This document shows, one piece after another, positions 33,624-43,300 of a stretch of DNA of 64,000 bases (position 1 is its first letter; every line of letters starts with the position of its first letter). This DNA is from an uncultured Muribaculaceae bacterium (GTDB lineage Bacteria > Bacteroidota > Bacteroidia > Bacteroidales > Muribaculaceae). The stretch spans positions 62,001-126,000 of the forward strand of contig CAJUCW010000005.1 of assembly GCA_910585275.1 (NCBI GenBank), in the 5' to 3' direction. Under the pieces are notes generated by a model, which saw only the letters and a program-made list of their open reading frames with translations, made no database searches and was not told the origin of the DNA. Both the position numbers and the translations under genes were made by a program.

Positions 33624-34724
33624 ATGATTAAGACGAGAGGGAATTATGAGTATTCGCTGAGGAGCGGCAGCCGTAAGGATGTCTGTCCGGGATGCGGAAG
33701 GCGTACGTTCACGCCCTACGTTGATGACCGGGGCGAGGCCTTGTCGCCGGAGGTAGGGATGTGTGACAGGAAGAACAAGTGTAATTACCATTATTCGCCG
33801 TCAGAGTATAAAAAGGATTATGGATGGAAGAATAACGGTAACCCGGGCATCGGAACAGAGAGGTACGGGAAAGATGGAGGGCATTTTATTCGCCGGTCGT
33901 TCGCAGGGAAAGCGCGCCGGAATTATGCACGACGAGAGAGGGAGGAATATGAGAAGCCGAATTATATTCCGTCAGAAATATTCCGGAAGTCGCTTGATCG
34001 AGGAATCCGGAATTCATTAACGGAATTTCTGAGAAGATTCTTCGGAAAATTCAGAATGGAAGGTGACCTTGACAAAATACTGTCGCTATATTGTGTAGCA
34101 AATTCGAAAAAATTCGGAGGGTCGCCATTATTCTGGCAGATAGATGAGCACGGAAATGTAAGAGACGGAAAGATAATGGGATATGATTCAACGACAGGGA
34201 AGCGAGTGAAAAGACCACATCCACTTGTGACGCACGTCCACACACTGCTTGAAAGAAACTCGGGAGTTGAAACGGGCAAATACCAGGGTTGCATGTTCGG
34301 TTCTCACATAATAGGTACAGATGTGTATAAGGACCGGCCATTATGGGTATTCGAGAGCGAGAAAGCCGCGTTGATAGTAGCGACATTTTTGATGAGCGGG
34401 GGATGTATGCTCGGAATTCCTGTAGCCACAGGTGGTTGCGCAACGTTGAATCCCACGGCATCGAATCTTAGAGACCCATATCACCGGTTGCGATTGCTTA
34501 AAGGACGGAAAGTGGTGCTTTTTCCGGATGAGGGGAAGTATGACGAATGGATTGAGAAAGGGACGATGCTTCGTGGTTATGCGAGGGAGGTGTACGTTTC
34601 GGACGTAATGGAATCCGGCATTCCGGGAGTAGAGATTCAGCCCGGGGATGCGCTTGACGACCTTCTGATGGGTATGCTTGAGTCCGGGGAGGATGTGTAT
34701 GGTTTTTTGACGAGAAGTTATTAA
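33624..34724 (+). CDS. DUF6371-type zinc-ribbon protein (primase-like)
   Basis: 366 aa from the ATG at 33624; an upstream in-frame start at 33549 would overlap the stem-loop and is less likely. N-terminal zinc ribbon with Cys21 and Cys24 (CPGCGRRTF), Cys47 and Cys53/His56 (CDRKNKCNYH), as in CHC2-type primase fingers. The remainder includes GMGIPVATGG-like residues (MLGIPVATGGCATLNP) and VVLFPDEGKYDEW, which look like a TOPRIM fold (acidic FPDEG). It probably acts as a primase or primase accessory for the neighbouring helicases. I am confident in the zinc ribbon and the family resemblance, less in primase activity. Confidence 0.8.
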   Translation: MIKTRGNYEYSLRSGSRKDVCPGCGRRTFTPYVDDRGEALSPEVGMCDRKNKCNYHYSPSEYKKDYGWKNNGNPGIGTERYGKDGGHFIRRSFAGKARRNYARREREEYEKPNYIPSEIFRKSLDRGIRNSLTEFLRRFFGKFRMEGDLDKILSLYCVANSKKFGGSPLFWQIDEHGNVRDGKIMGYDSTTGKRVKRPHPLVTHVHTLLERNSGVETGKYQGCMFGSHIIGTDVYKDRPLWVFESEKAALIVATFLMSGGCMLGIPVATGGCATLNPTASNLRDPYHRLRLLKGRKVVLFPDEGKYDEWIEKGTMLRGYAREVYVSDVMESGIPGVEIQPGDALDDLLMGMLESGEDVYGFLTRSY

Positions 34725-34745
34725 TAAACAAATAAACAAAAGAAT

Positions 34746-36083
34746 ATGGAAATCAAACAGATGCTGATAAGAGACATTCACGGAAGAGAGTGTCTGAAAC
34801 AGTGGAGGGCTTACTATACGGACTTGGTGAGCGAGAACCGTTACAGGTGGGTGAAAGAGAGACATTGCCCGGTGTATTTCGAAGGGGAGTATGTCTTCAT
34901 CTATGACGCCGACCGAAAAGTGGTATGGGAGTCAAGACGCAAGATTGGCGATATGGAACTGATGGGCGACCTCGTTGAGGATGTGAAAGGGATTTACATG
35001 GGCTATGCACCCGAGCGTATGCCTTGGTTTCAAATCGGGATGGAGGCAGCCCGACGATTCCGGATGTATAAACAAGACGAAAAGCGTGAAGAGGAAGAAC
35101 GATTGGAAAGGGAGATGCGAAGGAAGGTTGAAGCCGAGCTGACGAAAACCCCGTCGTTCGTGCATACGAGCCACAGGGGACAGGAATGGCTCGACATGGG
35201 ACTTGAGATAGAAGACGGGAAACCGTTGTGGTTGAGCCTGTGGCATGAGAAAGAGATCTGCATACTGTTTGCGGATTCAAACATCGGGAAGAGTATATAT
35301 GCATTGCAAATTGCGTTTGAGATTTCGAAAAGTGAGAAAGTGCTCTATTTCGATTATGAGATGAGCTACAAAGATTTCCAGAGGCGATATACAGGAAGCA
35401 ACGGAGAGCGTTATCCCATACCGGACAAGTTTATAAGATGCGAGCCCAACAGGAAGATATTTCTGAATCCGAATGTGGAGGAGCTAATCATCAACGATAT
35501 GGAGAAACTTATCGAGGAAGAAGGTGCAAAGGTGGTGGTGATAGACAACCTGACATTCATAAGCAAGAACAGCCAAAGTTCCACGGCAGTTTCTGTGCTG
35601 ATGTATCAGTTAAAGTTACTGCAAGAGAAGTACGGGCTCTCTATACTTCTACTCGCGCATACGCCCAAGAGGAACATGCGCAAGCCGATAACTCAGAATG
35701 ACCTTGCCGGGAGCAAGAAGTTGTTTAATTTCGTTGACAGCGGATTTGCAATCGGGCAAAGCATGACAGATGTGAACCTCCAGTATGTAAAACAGCTGAA
35801 GACTCGAAGCGGAAGGATAGAATACGGGGCAGAGAACGTGATACTAATGGAGCGCACATTTTCCGATAACCGGCTTCATTTCGAGACAATAGGTTATGAC
35901 GACGAGCGGAAACATTTGAAAGAAAGCAAGGAGGAAGAGCAAAAGCGGATGCTGAAGGAGGTGCTGAAGCTTGAAAAGCTCGGGATGAGTCAGCGAGAAA
36001 TGGCGAAGATTCTGAAGACCTCGAAGAGCAATATACAGAGAATTCAGAAACGGCAATCCCCTTCCTCCACATTGAGAATATAG
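34746..36083 (+). CDS. RepA-like RecA-fold ATPase/helicase with N-terminal extension (paralog 2)
   Basis: 445 aa. An N-terminal region of about 150 residues with a charged helix (DEKREEEERLEREMRRKVEAEL) is absent from paralog 1. The core matches paralog 1 closely: Walker A ADSNIGKS (176-183), KVLYFDYEMS, Walker B VVVIDNLTF, LAHTPKRN, TQNDLAGSKKLFNF, and a C-terminal HTH (LGMSQREMAKILKTSKSNIQRI). It follows the DUF6371 gene by 21 bp. Two related helicases around one primase-like protein suggest duplication and specialisation, for example a loader and a replicative form. The stop lies in the first unit of a 17-bp tandem duplication. Confidence 0.85.
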   Translation: MEIKQMLIRDIHGRECLKQWRAYYTDLVSENRYRWVKERHCPVYFEGEYVFIYDADRKVVWESRRKIGDMELMGDLVEDVKGIYMGYAPERMPWFQIGMEAARRFRMYKQDEKREEEERLEREMRRKVEAELTKTPSFVHTSHRGQEWLDMGLEIEDGKPLWLSLWHEKEICILFADSNIGKSIYALQIAFEISKSEKVLYFDYEMSYKDFQRRYTGSNGERYPIPDKFIRCEPNRKIFLNPNVEELIINDMEKLIEEEGAKVVVIDNLTFISKNSQSSTAVSVLMYQLKLLQEKYGLSILLLAHTPKRNMRKPITQNDLAGSKKLFNFVDSGFAIGQSMTDVNLQYVKQLKTRSGRIEYGAENVILMERTFSDNRLHFETIGYDDERKHLKESKEEEQKRMLKEVLKLEKLGMSQREMAKILKTSKSNIQRIQKRQSPSSTLRI

Positions 36084-36105
36084 AAAGCTTGAGAATATAG
36101 AAAGC
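36072..36105. repeat. 17-bp tandem duplication at the 3' end of paralog 2
   Basis: TTGAGAATATAGAAAGC occurs twice in a row (36072-36088 and 36089-36105); the TAG stop is in the first unit. Confidence 0.85.
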
Positions 36106-36163
36106 TTTTAGCTTTATTTGGTGAACTTGGCGAGTTTGACTGTCCTGCTGTCTTCGTTCTGTT

Positions 36164-36183
36164 ACCGCACCTTCGGGTGCGGT
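36164..36183 (+). terminator. UUCG-tetraloop hairpin after the island genes
   Basis: ACCGCACC-TTCG-GGTGCGGT, a perfect 8-bp stem closed by a UUCG loop. No long T-run follows, so it may be an RNA end stabiliser or a weak terminator. Confidence 0.6.
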
Positions 36184-36239
36184 GATGCCGTCTTCCCCCC
36201 TTCAAGATTAATTGAAAAAAAATATGCATTAACCAAAAA

Positions 36240-36365
36240 TTATGCTTTATAAATTATGCTTTATAAATTATGCTTTATAAATTATGCTTTATGAATTATG
36301 CTTTATGAATTATGAATTATGCATTATAAATTATGAATTATGAATTATGAATTATGAATTATGCA
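36240..36365. repeat. Heptanucleotide microsatellite, 18 units in register
   Basis: 126 bp made of 18 uninterrupted 7-mers, all starting TTAT: TTATGCT, TTATAAA, TTATGAA and TTATGCA. The first ten or so alternate (TTATGCT-TTATAAA or TTATGAA, a 14-bp higher-order unit); the later ones are mostly TTATGAA. Not a CRISPR: no spacers. Confidence 0.95.
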
Positions 36366-36602
36366 TTCTCAAAAGCTTATGTATTAAAAAAACTGGACCA
36401 CCTTATATATTATTTTGGACCACCATATATTCATATCTATAAATCAGCAAGTTATCCCAACAAAATGGTCCATTATTTCAGAAATTACCGACAACTCTAC
36501 AACGGAAAAACGGACAACGGACAACGAAAAAACTAAAGCCACATAAAAGTGTAATCTAAGATTACACTTTTATGTAGCTTCATTATGACAATATATTAGT
36601 CC
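36366..36602. other. Gene-free AT-rich tail of the island
   Basis: Contains two TGGACCACC direct repeats (near 36392 and 36417), a short ACGGACAACGGACAACG run, and the terminator at 36537-36579. No gene is seen. Confidence 0.4.
36537..36579. terminator. Bidirectional terminator between the island and prs
   Basis: Perfect 17-bp arms ACATAAAAGTGTAATCT (36541-36557) and AGATTACACTTTTATGT (36559-36575) around one base. On the minus strand it is followed by a T-rich stretch, so it serves prs. Confidence 0.82.
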
Positions 36603-37547
36603 TTACTTGAAAAGGTACTGCGAAGAAATCGACTGGTTGTTGTGGATACGGCGGATGGTATCGGCAAACAGCTTGGCAACAGGAAGAACTACCGCTTTGG
36701 GATTCTCCTTGCCGTAGGGAATCGAATCCGTGAAGACGATTTCAGTCAATCCGGAATTCTTTACACGCTCCGTGGCAGGGTCGCTCATCACGGCATGTGA
36801 GCAAAGGGCCCTCACAGAAGCCGCTCCGTTTTCAAGAAGAAGGTCGGCAGCCTTGGTAATTGTTCCGGCCGTGTCGCTGATATCGTCAACGAGCACCACA
36901 TTCTTCCCTGTGACGTCTCCGATGACAGTCATTTTCTCCACGACGTTAGCTTTGGCGCGCTGCTTATGGCAAAGCACAAGGGGAACGTCGAAATATTTTG
37001 CATAAGAATTAGCCCTCTTAGCACCGCCCACATCGGGAGAAGCAATCACAAGGTCTTTCAGATGGAGGCTTTCGATATACGGGATGAAGATGGACGATGC
37101 ATAAAGATGATCTACGGGAACATCAAAAAATCCCTGTATCTGGTCTGCATGCAGGTCCATTGTGATGAGACGGTCAATGCCAGCCACGCTCAAAAGGTCG
37201 GCCACAAGCTTTGCCGCGATGGAAACCCTCGGTTTGTCTTTCCTGTCCTGGCGCGCCCATCCGAAATAAGGAATCACGGCCACAACTGTCGCTGCGGATG
37301 CCCTCTTCGCCGCATCAATCATAAGGAGCAGCTCCATCAGATTGTCGCTGTTAGGGAAAGTTGATTGAACCAGATAGACTTCTGCACCGCGAATGGACTC
37401 CTCGAAAGAAACCTCGAATTCACCGTCGGCAAAAGTCTCAATCTTCATTTTGCCTAATTCTATGCCCAGGTCCTTGCAGATTGACTCTCCAAGATAGTGA
37501 CTTTTGGTCCCTGCAAAAACCTTGATAGGCGGAAGGTAATTACTCAT
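36603..37547 (-). CDS. prs: Ribose-phosphate pyrophosphokinase (PRPP synthetase)
   Basis: 314 aa class I enzyme. Motifs: FADGEFEVSFEESIRG, PYFGWARQDRKDKPRVSIAAKL (ATP flexible loop), TMDLHADQIQGFFDVPVDHL and the PRPP-binding loop VVLVDDISDTAGTI. It makes PRPP from ribose-5-phosphate and ATP for nucleotide, His and Trp synthesis. Own -7 element upstream. Confidence 0.97.
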   Translation of the reverse strand: MSNYLPPIKVFAGTKSHYLGESICKDLGIELGKMKIETFADGEFEVSFEESIRGAEVYLVQSTFPNSDNLMELLLMIDAAKRASAATVVAVIPYFGWARQDRKDKPRVSIAAKLVADLLSVAGIDRLITMDLHADQIQGFFDVPVDHLYASSIFIPYIESLHLKDLVIASPDVGGAKRANSYAKYFDVPLVLCHKQRAKANVVEKMTVIGDVTGKNVVLVDDISDTAGTITKAADLLLENGAASVRALCSHAVMSDPATERVKNSGLTEIVFTDSIPYGKENPKAVVLPVAKLFADTIRRIHNNQSISSQYLFK

Positions 37548-37573
37548 GATATGGATTGGTAAAAATTACTTGC

Positions 37574-37581
37574 AAAATTAG
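37574..37581 (-). promoter_or_regulatory. -7 element of the prs promoter
   Basis: TAATTTTG on the minus strand, 26 nt before the ATG; no clear -33. Confidence 0.45.
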
Positions 37582-37610
37582 CTTTATTTTTTGGAATATC
37601 CACTCTTTCC

Positions 37611-39365
37611 TTAAGATTTCTTTTCTCCCCTGAGCGCAGACCCCCTCATTTTATGGTCTGACCCACCCTTTCTTTTCCCAATCGGAAGCACAAGGGCATC
37701 GCCCGCACTCATATATACGGAAAGCGGAGAAGTGGAAGAAAGATTAAGTTTATGCGGTTTACCCCATAAAAGGTCGGCCGAGACAATCTCTCCCCTCTCT
37801 ATTTTGGCCATATCAAATGCAAGGTCTGGAATCACAACATTAACATGCTCGGCATCTCTGGAGAAATTCACGACGATAAGCAATACATCGTCGTCCTTAT
37901 AACGCAGGAATGCAAAATTTGAATGTGGATTGAAACCCGGTTGGCGAAGATTGGCATAGGTCAGATCGAAAAATGCCCCTTCCTTGAGTGCCTCGCGTTC
38001 ATTACACAACGTCAACACGCTTTTATAGACATTGCGAAGCCATCGTTCATGGGGTGAAAGGAGACTGTCGTCGCATTTTCCGCCGTTATACCATCTGCGA
38101 ATCGTAGATACGCTCCAATAATCGAAAATCGTAGTCCGGTCATTGTCGCCGGCAAATCCCTCATTGTCGCGTGCCTGTTCGCCAAGTTCCTGACCGTAAT
38201 AAATAAGGAGCGGACCTCTCGAAATCATCGAAGAAACAACCAACGACGGAATAACCCGCAAAGAATCGCCGGCATACGCACGCGAACCGAATCTCACTTC
38301 ATCATGATTCTCAAGGAAATTAAGCATCTTGTCGCCTATGCCGTCAACGGTCTGCCAGCATCCGGTGAGCCGTGCCGCCGACCATCCGTGGGTCTCGATT
38401 CCAACAAAGGTATCATATAGATTCACCTTGTCATAGAGATAATCGAAACATCCGTAGTCAAGGAAAGGGCGATAAAGACCCACATCATATATCTCTCCTA
38501 TGAACATGACATGCGGGAACACGGCCTTCACCTGCGGAATAGCCCAATGCCAGAAAGGCAAAGGAACCATAAACACCATGTCGCAACGGAATCCGTCGAT
38601 TCCTTTTGAAGCCCAAAACTTCAATATATGAAGCATCTTCCGCCATGTATCCGGAACCGGATTGAAATGGTCGGAACCGTCATTATAATCGTGTCCATAA
38701 TTCAACTTGACAGTCTCATACCAGTCATTAGAACTGCAAAAAGCCGTGAAACAGTCATTCCCCGTTGCTTTCGCCGGAAATTCCACATACGGGGTATCGC
38801 CCTCGGCAGCTAAATTTATGGCAGGATAAAACTGCTGGTTCGATATATAGTAATAATTGTTGTCGCGGGAGAAATTCATGTTTATATCATCTCTAACCCC
38901 GAAATCCTCCACGCCGGCAGGAGCAACGTCTGAATGATAGACCCTCGCCGTATGATTGGGCACAAAATCAATTATGACCTTCATCTGCTCTTGATGCACC
39001 CGTCTGACAAGGTTTTCAAACTCTTTCATCCTATCGGGCACCGACACTGCCAAGGCAGGATCGATGTCATAGTAATCCTTGACAGCATATGGAGAACCGG
39101 CCTCTCCCTTCACCACATTCGGATTGTCTTTCTCGATTCCGTATTTGGTAAAGTCTGTTTTCGTTGCATGTTCAATGATGCCGGTCAACCAGATGCAATT
39201 GACGCCAAGCTCCTTTATGCTTTGCAAGAGATTATGGTCGAAGTCATTCAGCTTTCCACTTCCATTCTGTTCAAGTGTGCCCCAAGGCACACAATTGGCA
39301 TTCGTATTGGTAAAAATACGTGGAAAAAGCTGATAAATGATAAGTTTTTCCTTCGTCTTATTCAT
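37611..39365 (-). CDS. GH13 alpha-amylase-family glycosidase
   Basis: 584 aa, no signal peptide, so cytoplasmic. The (beta/alpha)8 motifs of GH13 are visible: VIIDFVPNHTAR (region I), GIDGFRCDMVF with nucleophile Asp262 (region II), FIGEIYD with acid/base Glu291 (region III) and FLENHDEVR (region IV). A C-terminal beta domain (about 480-575) follows. It probably acts on alpha-glucans or maltodextrins inside the cell; the exact linkage or a transferase activity is not predictable. On minus, 23 bp after the patatin gene, so probably cotranscribed with it. Confidence 0.92.
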   Translation of the reverse strand: MNKTKEKLIIYQLFPRIFTNTNANCVPWGTLEQNGSGKLNDFDHNLLQSIKELGVNCIWLTGIIEHATKTDFTKYGIEKDNPNVVKGEAGSPYAVKDYYDIDPALAVSVPDRMKEFENLVRRVHQEQMKVIIDFVPNHTARVYHSDVAPAGVEDFGVRDDINMNFSRDNNYYYISNQQFYPAINLAAEGDTPYVEFPAKATGNDCFTAFCSSNDWYETVKLNYGHDYNDGSDHFNPVPDTWRKMLHILKFWASKGIDGFRCDMVFMVPLPFWHWAIPQVKAVFPHVMFIGEIYDVGLYRPFLDYGCFDYLYDKVNLYDTFVGIETHGWSAARLTGCWQTVDGIGDKMLNFLENHDEVRFGSRAYAGDSLRVIPSLVVSSMISRGPLLIYYGQELGEQARDNEGFAGDNDRTTIFDYWSVSTIRRWYNGGKCDDSLLSPHERWLRNVYKSVLTLCNEREALKEGAFFDLTYANLRQPGFNPHSNFAFLRYKDDDVLLIVVNFSRDAEHVNVVIPDLAFDMAKIERGEIVSADLLWGKPHKLNLSSTSPLSVYMSAGDALVLPIGKRKGGSDHKMRGSALRGEKKS

Positions 39366-39388
39366 GTTAGGTCAATATAGGGATAGTA

Positions 39389-40198
39389 TTAAGGATTATT
39401 CACTCTTTCAAGCACCCGGCAGGCGGCGTCATACCCGACCGTCACCCCGCGTCGCAGGCTTGAAAGGTCGAACGTCTTCACTGAAGACATGTGGCTGATT
39501 TCAATCACATGGTCGCAAAGGCGGAGATCTTGCGGAGTGTTGGATTTCATCATTAGATGAAACGAACGGTATGCAATGTCGATAATAGAGCCTTTGGGGT
39601 CGAACGAACGCCGCATAGGGCTACAGTTGCTTCCGAAAAGCATGGTGCAATAATCGCGTATCGCCCATGCCGGCAAATTGCGCAACACACCTCCGTCAAC
39701 GTAGTTCACTCCATTTATCTTGACAGGATGGAAGATTATAGGGATGCTGCACGACGCCACTACCCTCGGCACTATCTCCCCTTTGCCCCACCCTACGGAT
39801 TTGCCATGGTCAAAATCTGTGGCACATATCACGGACGGAATCTTCATTTCTTCCAGATTCCTGACCGGGAGCCAGCTTTCAAGCAGCTTCGCGAATCTGT
39901 TAAGACGCATAAAACCTTGTTTGGGGATAGCCCATTCCGTGAAATCGCCGAAACTTGATGCCTCGGAAAAGCATTCAATCATATCGTCGGTTGATAATCC
40001 GGCTCCATAAAGGGCCACTGCAATGGAACCTGCCGAAACACCGGACATGACATCCGGACGGATTCCGAAATGCTCAAAAGCCTTCAGCACGCCGATGTGA
40101 GAAAAACCCTTCGCACCCCCTCCGCTAAATGCAATCCCAACGGATTGCTCCTTCCGGATGCCAAGACTCTCTAATATTCCATCAATTTTCCATGCCAT
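39389..40198 (-). CDS. Patatin-like phospholipase (RssA-type)
   Basis: 269 aa, cytoplasmic. The oxyanion hole is FSGGGAKGFSHIG, the nucleophile elbow GVSAGS (GxSxG), and the catalytic Asp lies in YVDGGVLRNLP. The Ser-Asp dyad is intact. Family members hydrolyse phospholipids or acyl esters; the bacterial RssA type often has no known substrate. Confidence 0.92.
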   Translation of the reverse strand: MAWKIDGILESLGIRKEQSVGIAFSGGGAKGFSHIGVLKAFEHFGIRPDVMSGVSAGSIAVALYGAGLSTDDMIECFSEASSFGDFTEWAIPKQGFMRLNRFAKLLESWLPVRNLEEMKIPSVICATDFDHGKSVGWGKGEIVPRVVASCSIPIIFHPVKINGVNYVDGGVLRNLPAWAIRDYCTMLFGSNCSPMRRSFDPKGSIIDIAYRSFHLMMKSNTPQDLRLCDHVIEISHMSSVKTFDLSSLRRGVTVGYDAACRVLERVNNP

Positions 40199-40284
40199 GT
40201 CTCGATATGGATTTTCAGCATTTGATATGATTAAAATTGCGACTTGAAAACGCCATCACAACTGACAAATTTCAAATGTCAATG

Positions 40285-40292
40285 CAAATTTA
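40285..40292 (-). promoter_or_regulatory. -7-like element for the patatin gene
   Basis: TAAATTTG on the minus strand, 87 nt before the ATG; no -33 box seen. Confidence 0.35.
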
Positions 40293-40324
40293 ATTAAAAT
40301 ATCGCTATAACCACGACATTATTG

Positions 40325-43300
40325 CTATTTTTTCACATCATCAATAGTGACGGTAGTGATTGAATCGTTTTCCTCTGCCGATTTTTCGACAGACTCCCCG
40401 TCTTTCTGTTCCTTCTTTCTCCTCCTCAGGAAAGTGAACGGATTGTCAAAATCTTTTCTATAAACCACACCGAGGCCCTGCGTGGTAAGAGCCTGACGCA
40501 AATAATAATTTTGGTCGTTAAAATGGTTATATGCCTTAAGGCGGAGATTCCCGCTCCTGTTCAAAAGATATTCTATATCGAAATCTCCCACAAAGGTAGT
40601 CTGCGAAGTGCTTCTGTCGCGATATCCGAAATTGCCGTTTATCAATAGTCTGTTGTTAAGAAGCCTTGACGAAAGGGCCACATCGACCTCTATGTCCGAG
40701 AAGTCGCCCTTATCGCTTCTGAAAGACGGAGCAACCGTGAACTTATCAGTCAACTGCCCCAACATATTCGAAAGCTGCGACGACAAAGTTGAAGAAGCCA
40801 CAGCGGCCAATTCGCCGCCATTGCTTGTCGAGCCCATATATTCCGGAGTGTAGAATCGGTTGAGCGCAAGAAGATAAATAATCTGTCGGCTCATCATGTC
40901 GTCGGTAGAGACGATGCTTTTCACTTTTCTTTCCATATCCTGGGTCAGCGTCGGGAGTTCTATGTCGAAGCTGATGTCAGGATGTTGCATCTCCCCTTCC
41001 ACCATCAGCATGGCTTCGACCGGGACGTTTGTGCGCGCAAGTTCCCTATCGGTGGAAAAACTCTTGTCAAGGTCCGAAAGATTGGTGTTCACCCGATAGG
41101 AAGCCGTTATATCGAGCCTGGCGTTGAGAGGGGCGCCGTTAAACGAAATGCTGCTCCCCTGCCTGATCTTGAAATCGCGTAATATAAGGTCTTGAAGCGA
41201 GAAATTGTAGTTACCCTCCTCAAGAGTGTATTTTCCGAACATCTGCATTTCGTCGCTTTCGGAATCATAATCCACCTGGATGTTTCCGTTACCTCGGGCC
41301 GTAATCTTATCGCCCGCCACAGGATCCATCACAAGAGTCATAAGCGTTGACGGGCTGACCGACCCTCGAATGTCGATCATAAATTTCGAGGGAGCGTCGC
41401 TCTGGCTGTCAATTTTCTTTTGAAAAGAAGCAAGAATCGACGACACCGTGTCGGCTCGCAGTTTTTCCGCCTCCTTTTTCCTACGGTCGGAAAAAGTGAG
41501 GAAACGATAGTCTTCTGCAGCCTGCGTGTCATTCAGTACAAAAGTAAAATTTGAATTCCCGACCGCAGTCATATCGACTGACACCGACACAGCTCCGGGC
41601 CATCCTCTGACAACGGCGCTTCCATTGCCGAAAAATGTGCCATACCAATCGGGATTCATTTTCTGGTTTGTGTCGTAACAAAGCAGCCTCCTCACATCGC
41701 TTATCCTGAATGTGAAACGAGGGTCGTGAAAATAGCGGTGTGTGAGTTCGCCCGAAAGTATGGCTGAATTTCCAAACTTATCATAGAGCCTGAACGACGG
41801 AATTTCTATACGGCCAGGTTTAAGAAACACGGAATCGGTGCCATGATAATATACGTTGGTATAGTCAAGCTTAATGGCAACGGAATCGGCAAGCACCTTA
41901 CCGACAAGGTCGATATCGCTGAACGTGCCGAAAAGCTTGACGCTGCCGGAGGCACGCCCCTTCACATCCGATGAAAATGCTTTCATAAAAGGCCCGAGAA
42001 AACCCACGGGCACCCTGTAGGTATCTATTGAAAAGCTCAATGAATCACGTGTAACCCATATTCCTCCATCCATCCGGGTAGAACAATCTCCTTCTCCTTT
42101 TATATCTGCTGAAATCGCCACCTTCTTTTCCTCATTGTCCCAATGGCTTTTCAGGTTCCCGTCGCCAAGCACCGACCCATTGTAGGAAAGCGACTTGATT
42201 GAAAGGTTGTCGGTATAAGCCCTCGGTTCTTTCCCCAAAGCCCCCCAGGCAGTGACATCGCCAGTGGCAATCCCTCCGAAAGTGACATAATTTATATTGA
42301 GCGTATCAAAAATATAATCAACGTCGATATCGGCAAGTCTGACGGTTACGGAATCGAGGGGTGATGCCGACGCCCTGCCTCCAATTTCAACAAACTGGTT
42401 GTCATGCCATATTCTCATCCCTTTCACGTCGAGGATTCCGTCATTGTAGGCCACAGAACTTCTGTCGATATTCCAATGCGCCGGACCGAAATCGAAAGAT
42501 GATGGATTGATATCAAGATTCACTTCCGGTTTGCCTGAAAATTCATCTTTTTTTATCTCAGCACCAAGCGACATTTTTCCGTTAAACGCGGAATTCGACG
42601 GAGTGACCCATTCCACATCGGCAAAAACATTGTCCGACTGTCCGAGCAACCCTACGGAAAGGACCACATCCCCTTTTTTTGCCGGGAACATAGTAGTTGC
42701 GTTGACGTTGGCAGTGCCGGATTCTCCGTCAAGCCTTACATCAAGGCGCGTGTCTCTTACAAGTTTATTCTTCCCTTGCTGAATAAACGGCACGTCAACA
42801 TCAAGACGCGCCGAATTTCCGGTGCCGTCTATCGCTCCCTTTACTGGGATATCAACAAGGAATCTGAACGGAAGATTAAAAAATTCCGGTAAAGTATTAT
42901 TGGCCTTGACGTTAAAAGAAAATTCGACATCCGAAGTAAATTCGGAATCCTTTGCCTTAGGAACCAGCAGGCTCGGCATGACGCTCGACAACATTGACAA
43001 GACCTCCTCCGGAATCTCCTTTACCTTAAAGTCACCCTTTACGACACCGTCAACCCAATCGCTGCGCAAAGTGAGCGTACGCGCCATCGCATCCGACTCC
43101 GCCTTCAGTAAAAGTCGGTCAAGCTTTATCGACTTTTCCCCGTCGGAATAAAACGCCAAATCATTCACCCTGACTTCCCCGGTTACGTTATCAGGATTAT
43201 TACCCTCTACCAAAGCGTTGACCATGGCAGTAAACACATAATCCTTATAAGCTGGCAAAATCCCCAGTCGCGACGGAACAAAACTATCCACGCGCGCACT

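Noticed and set aside
36240..36365. CRISPR-like array
   Set aside because: The 7-bp units are contiguous with no unique spacers, and no cas gene is near; it is a microsatellite.
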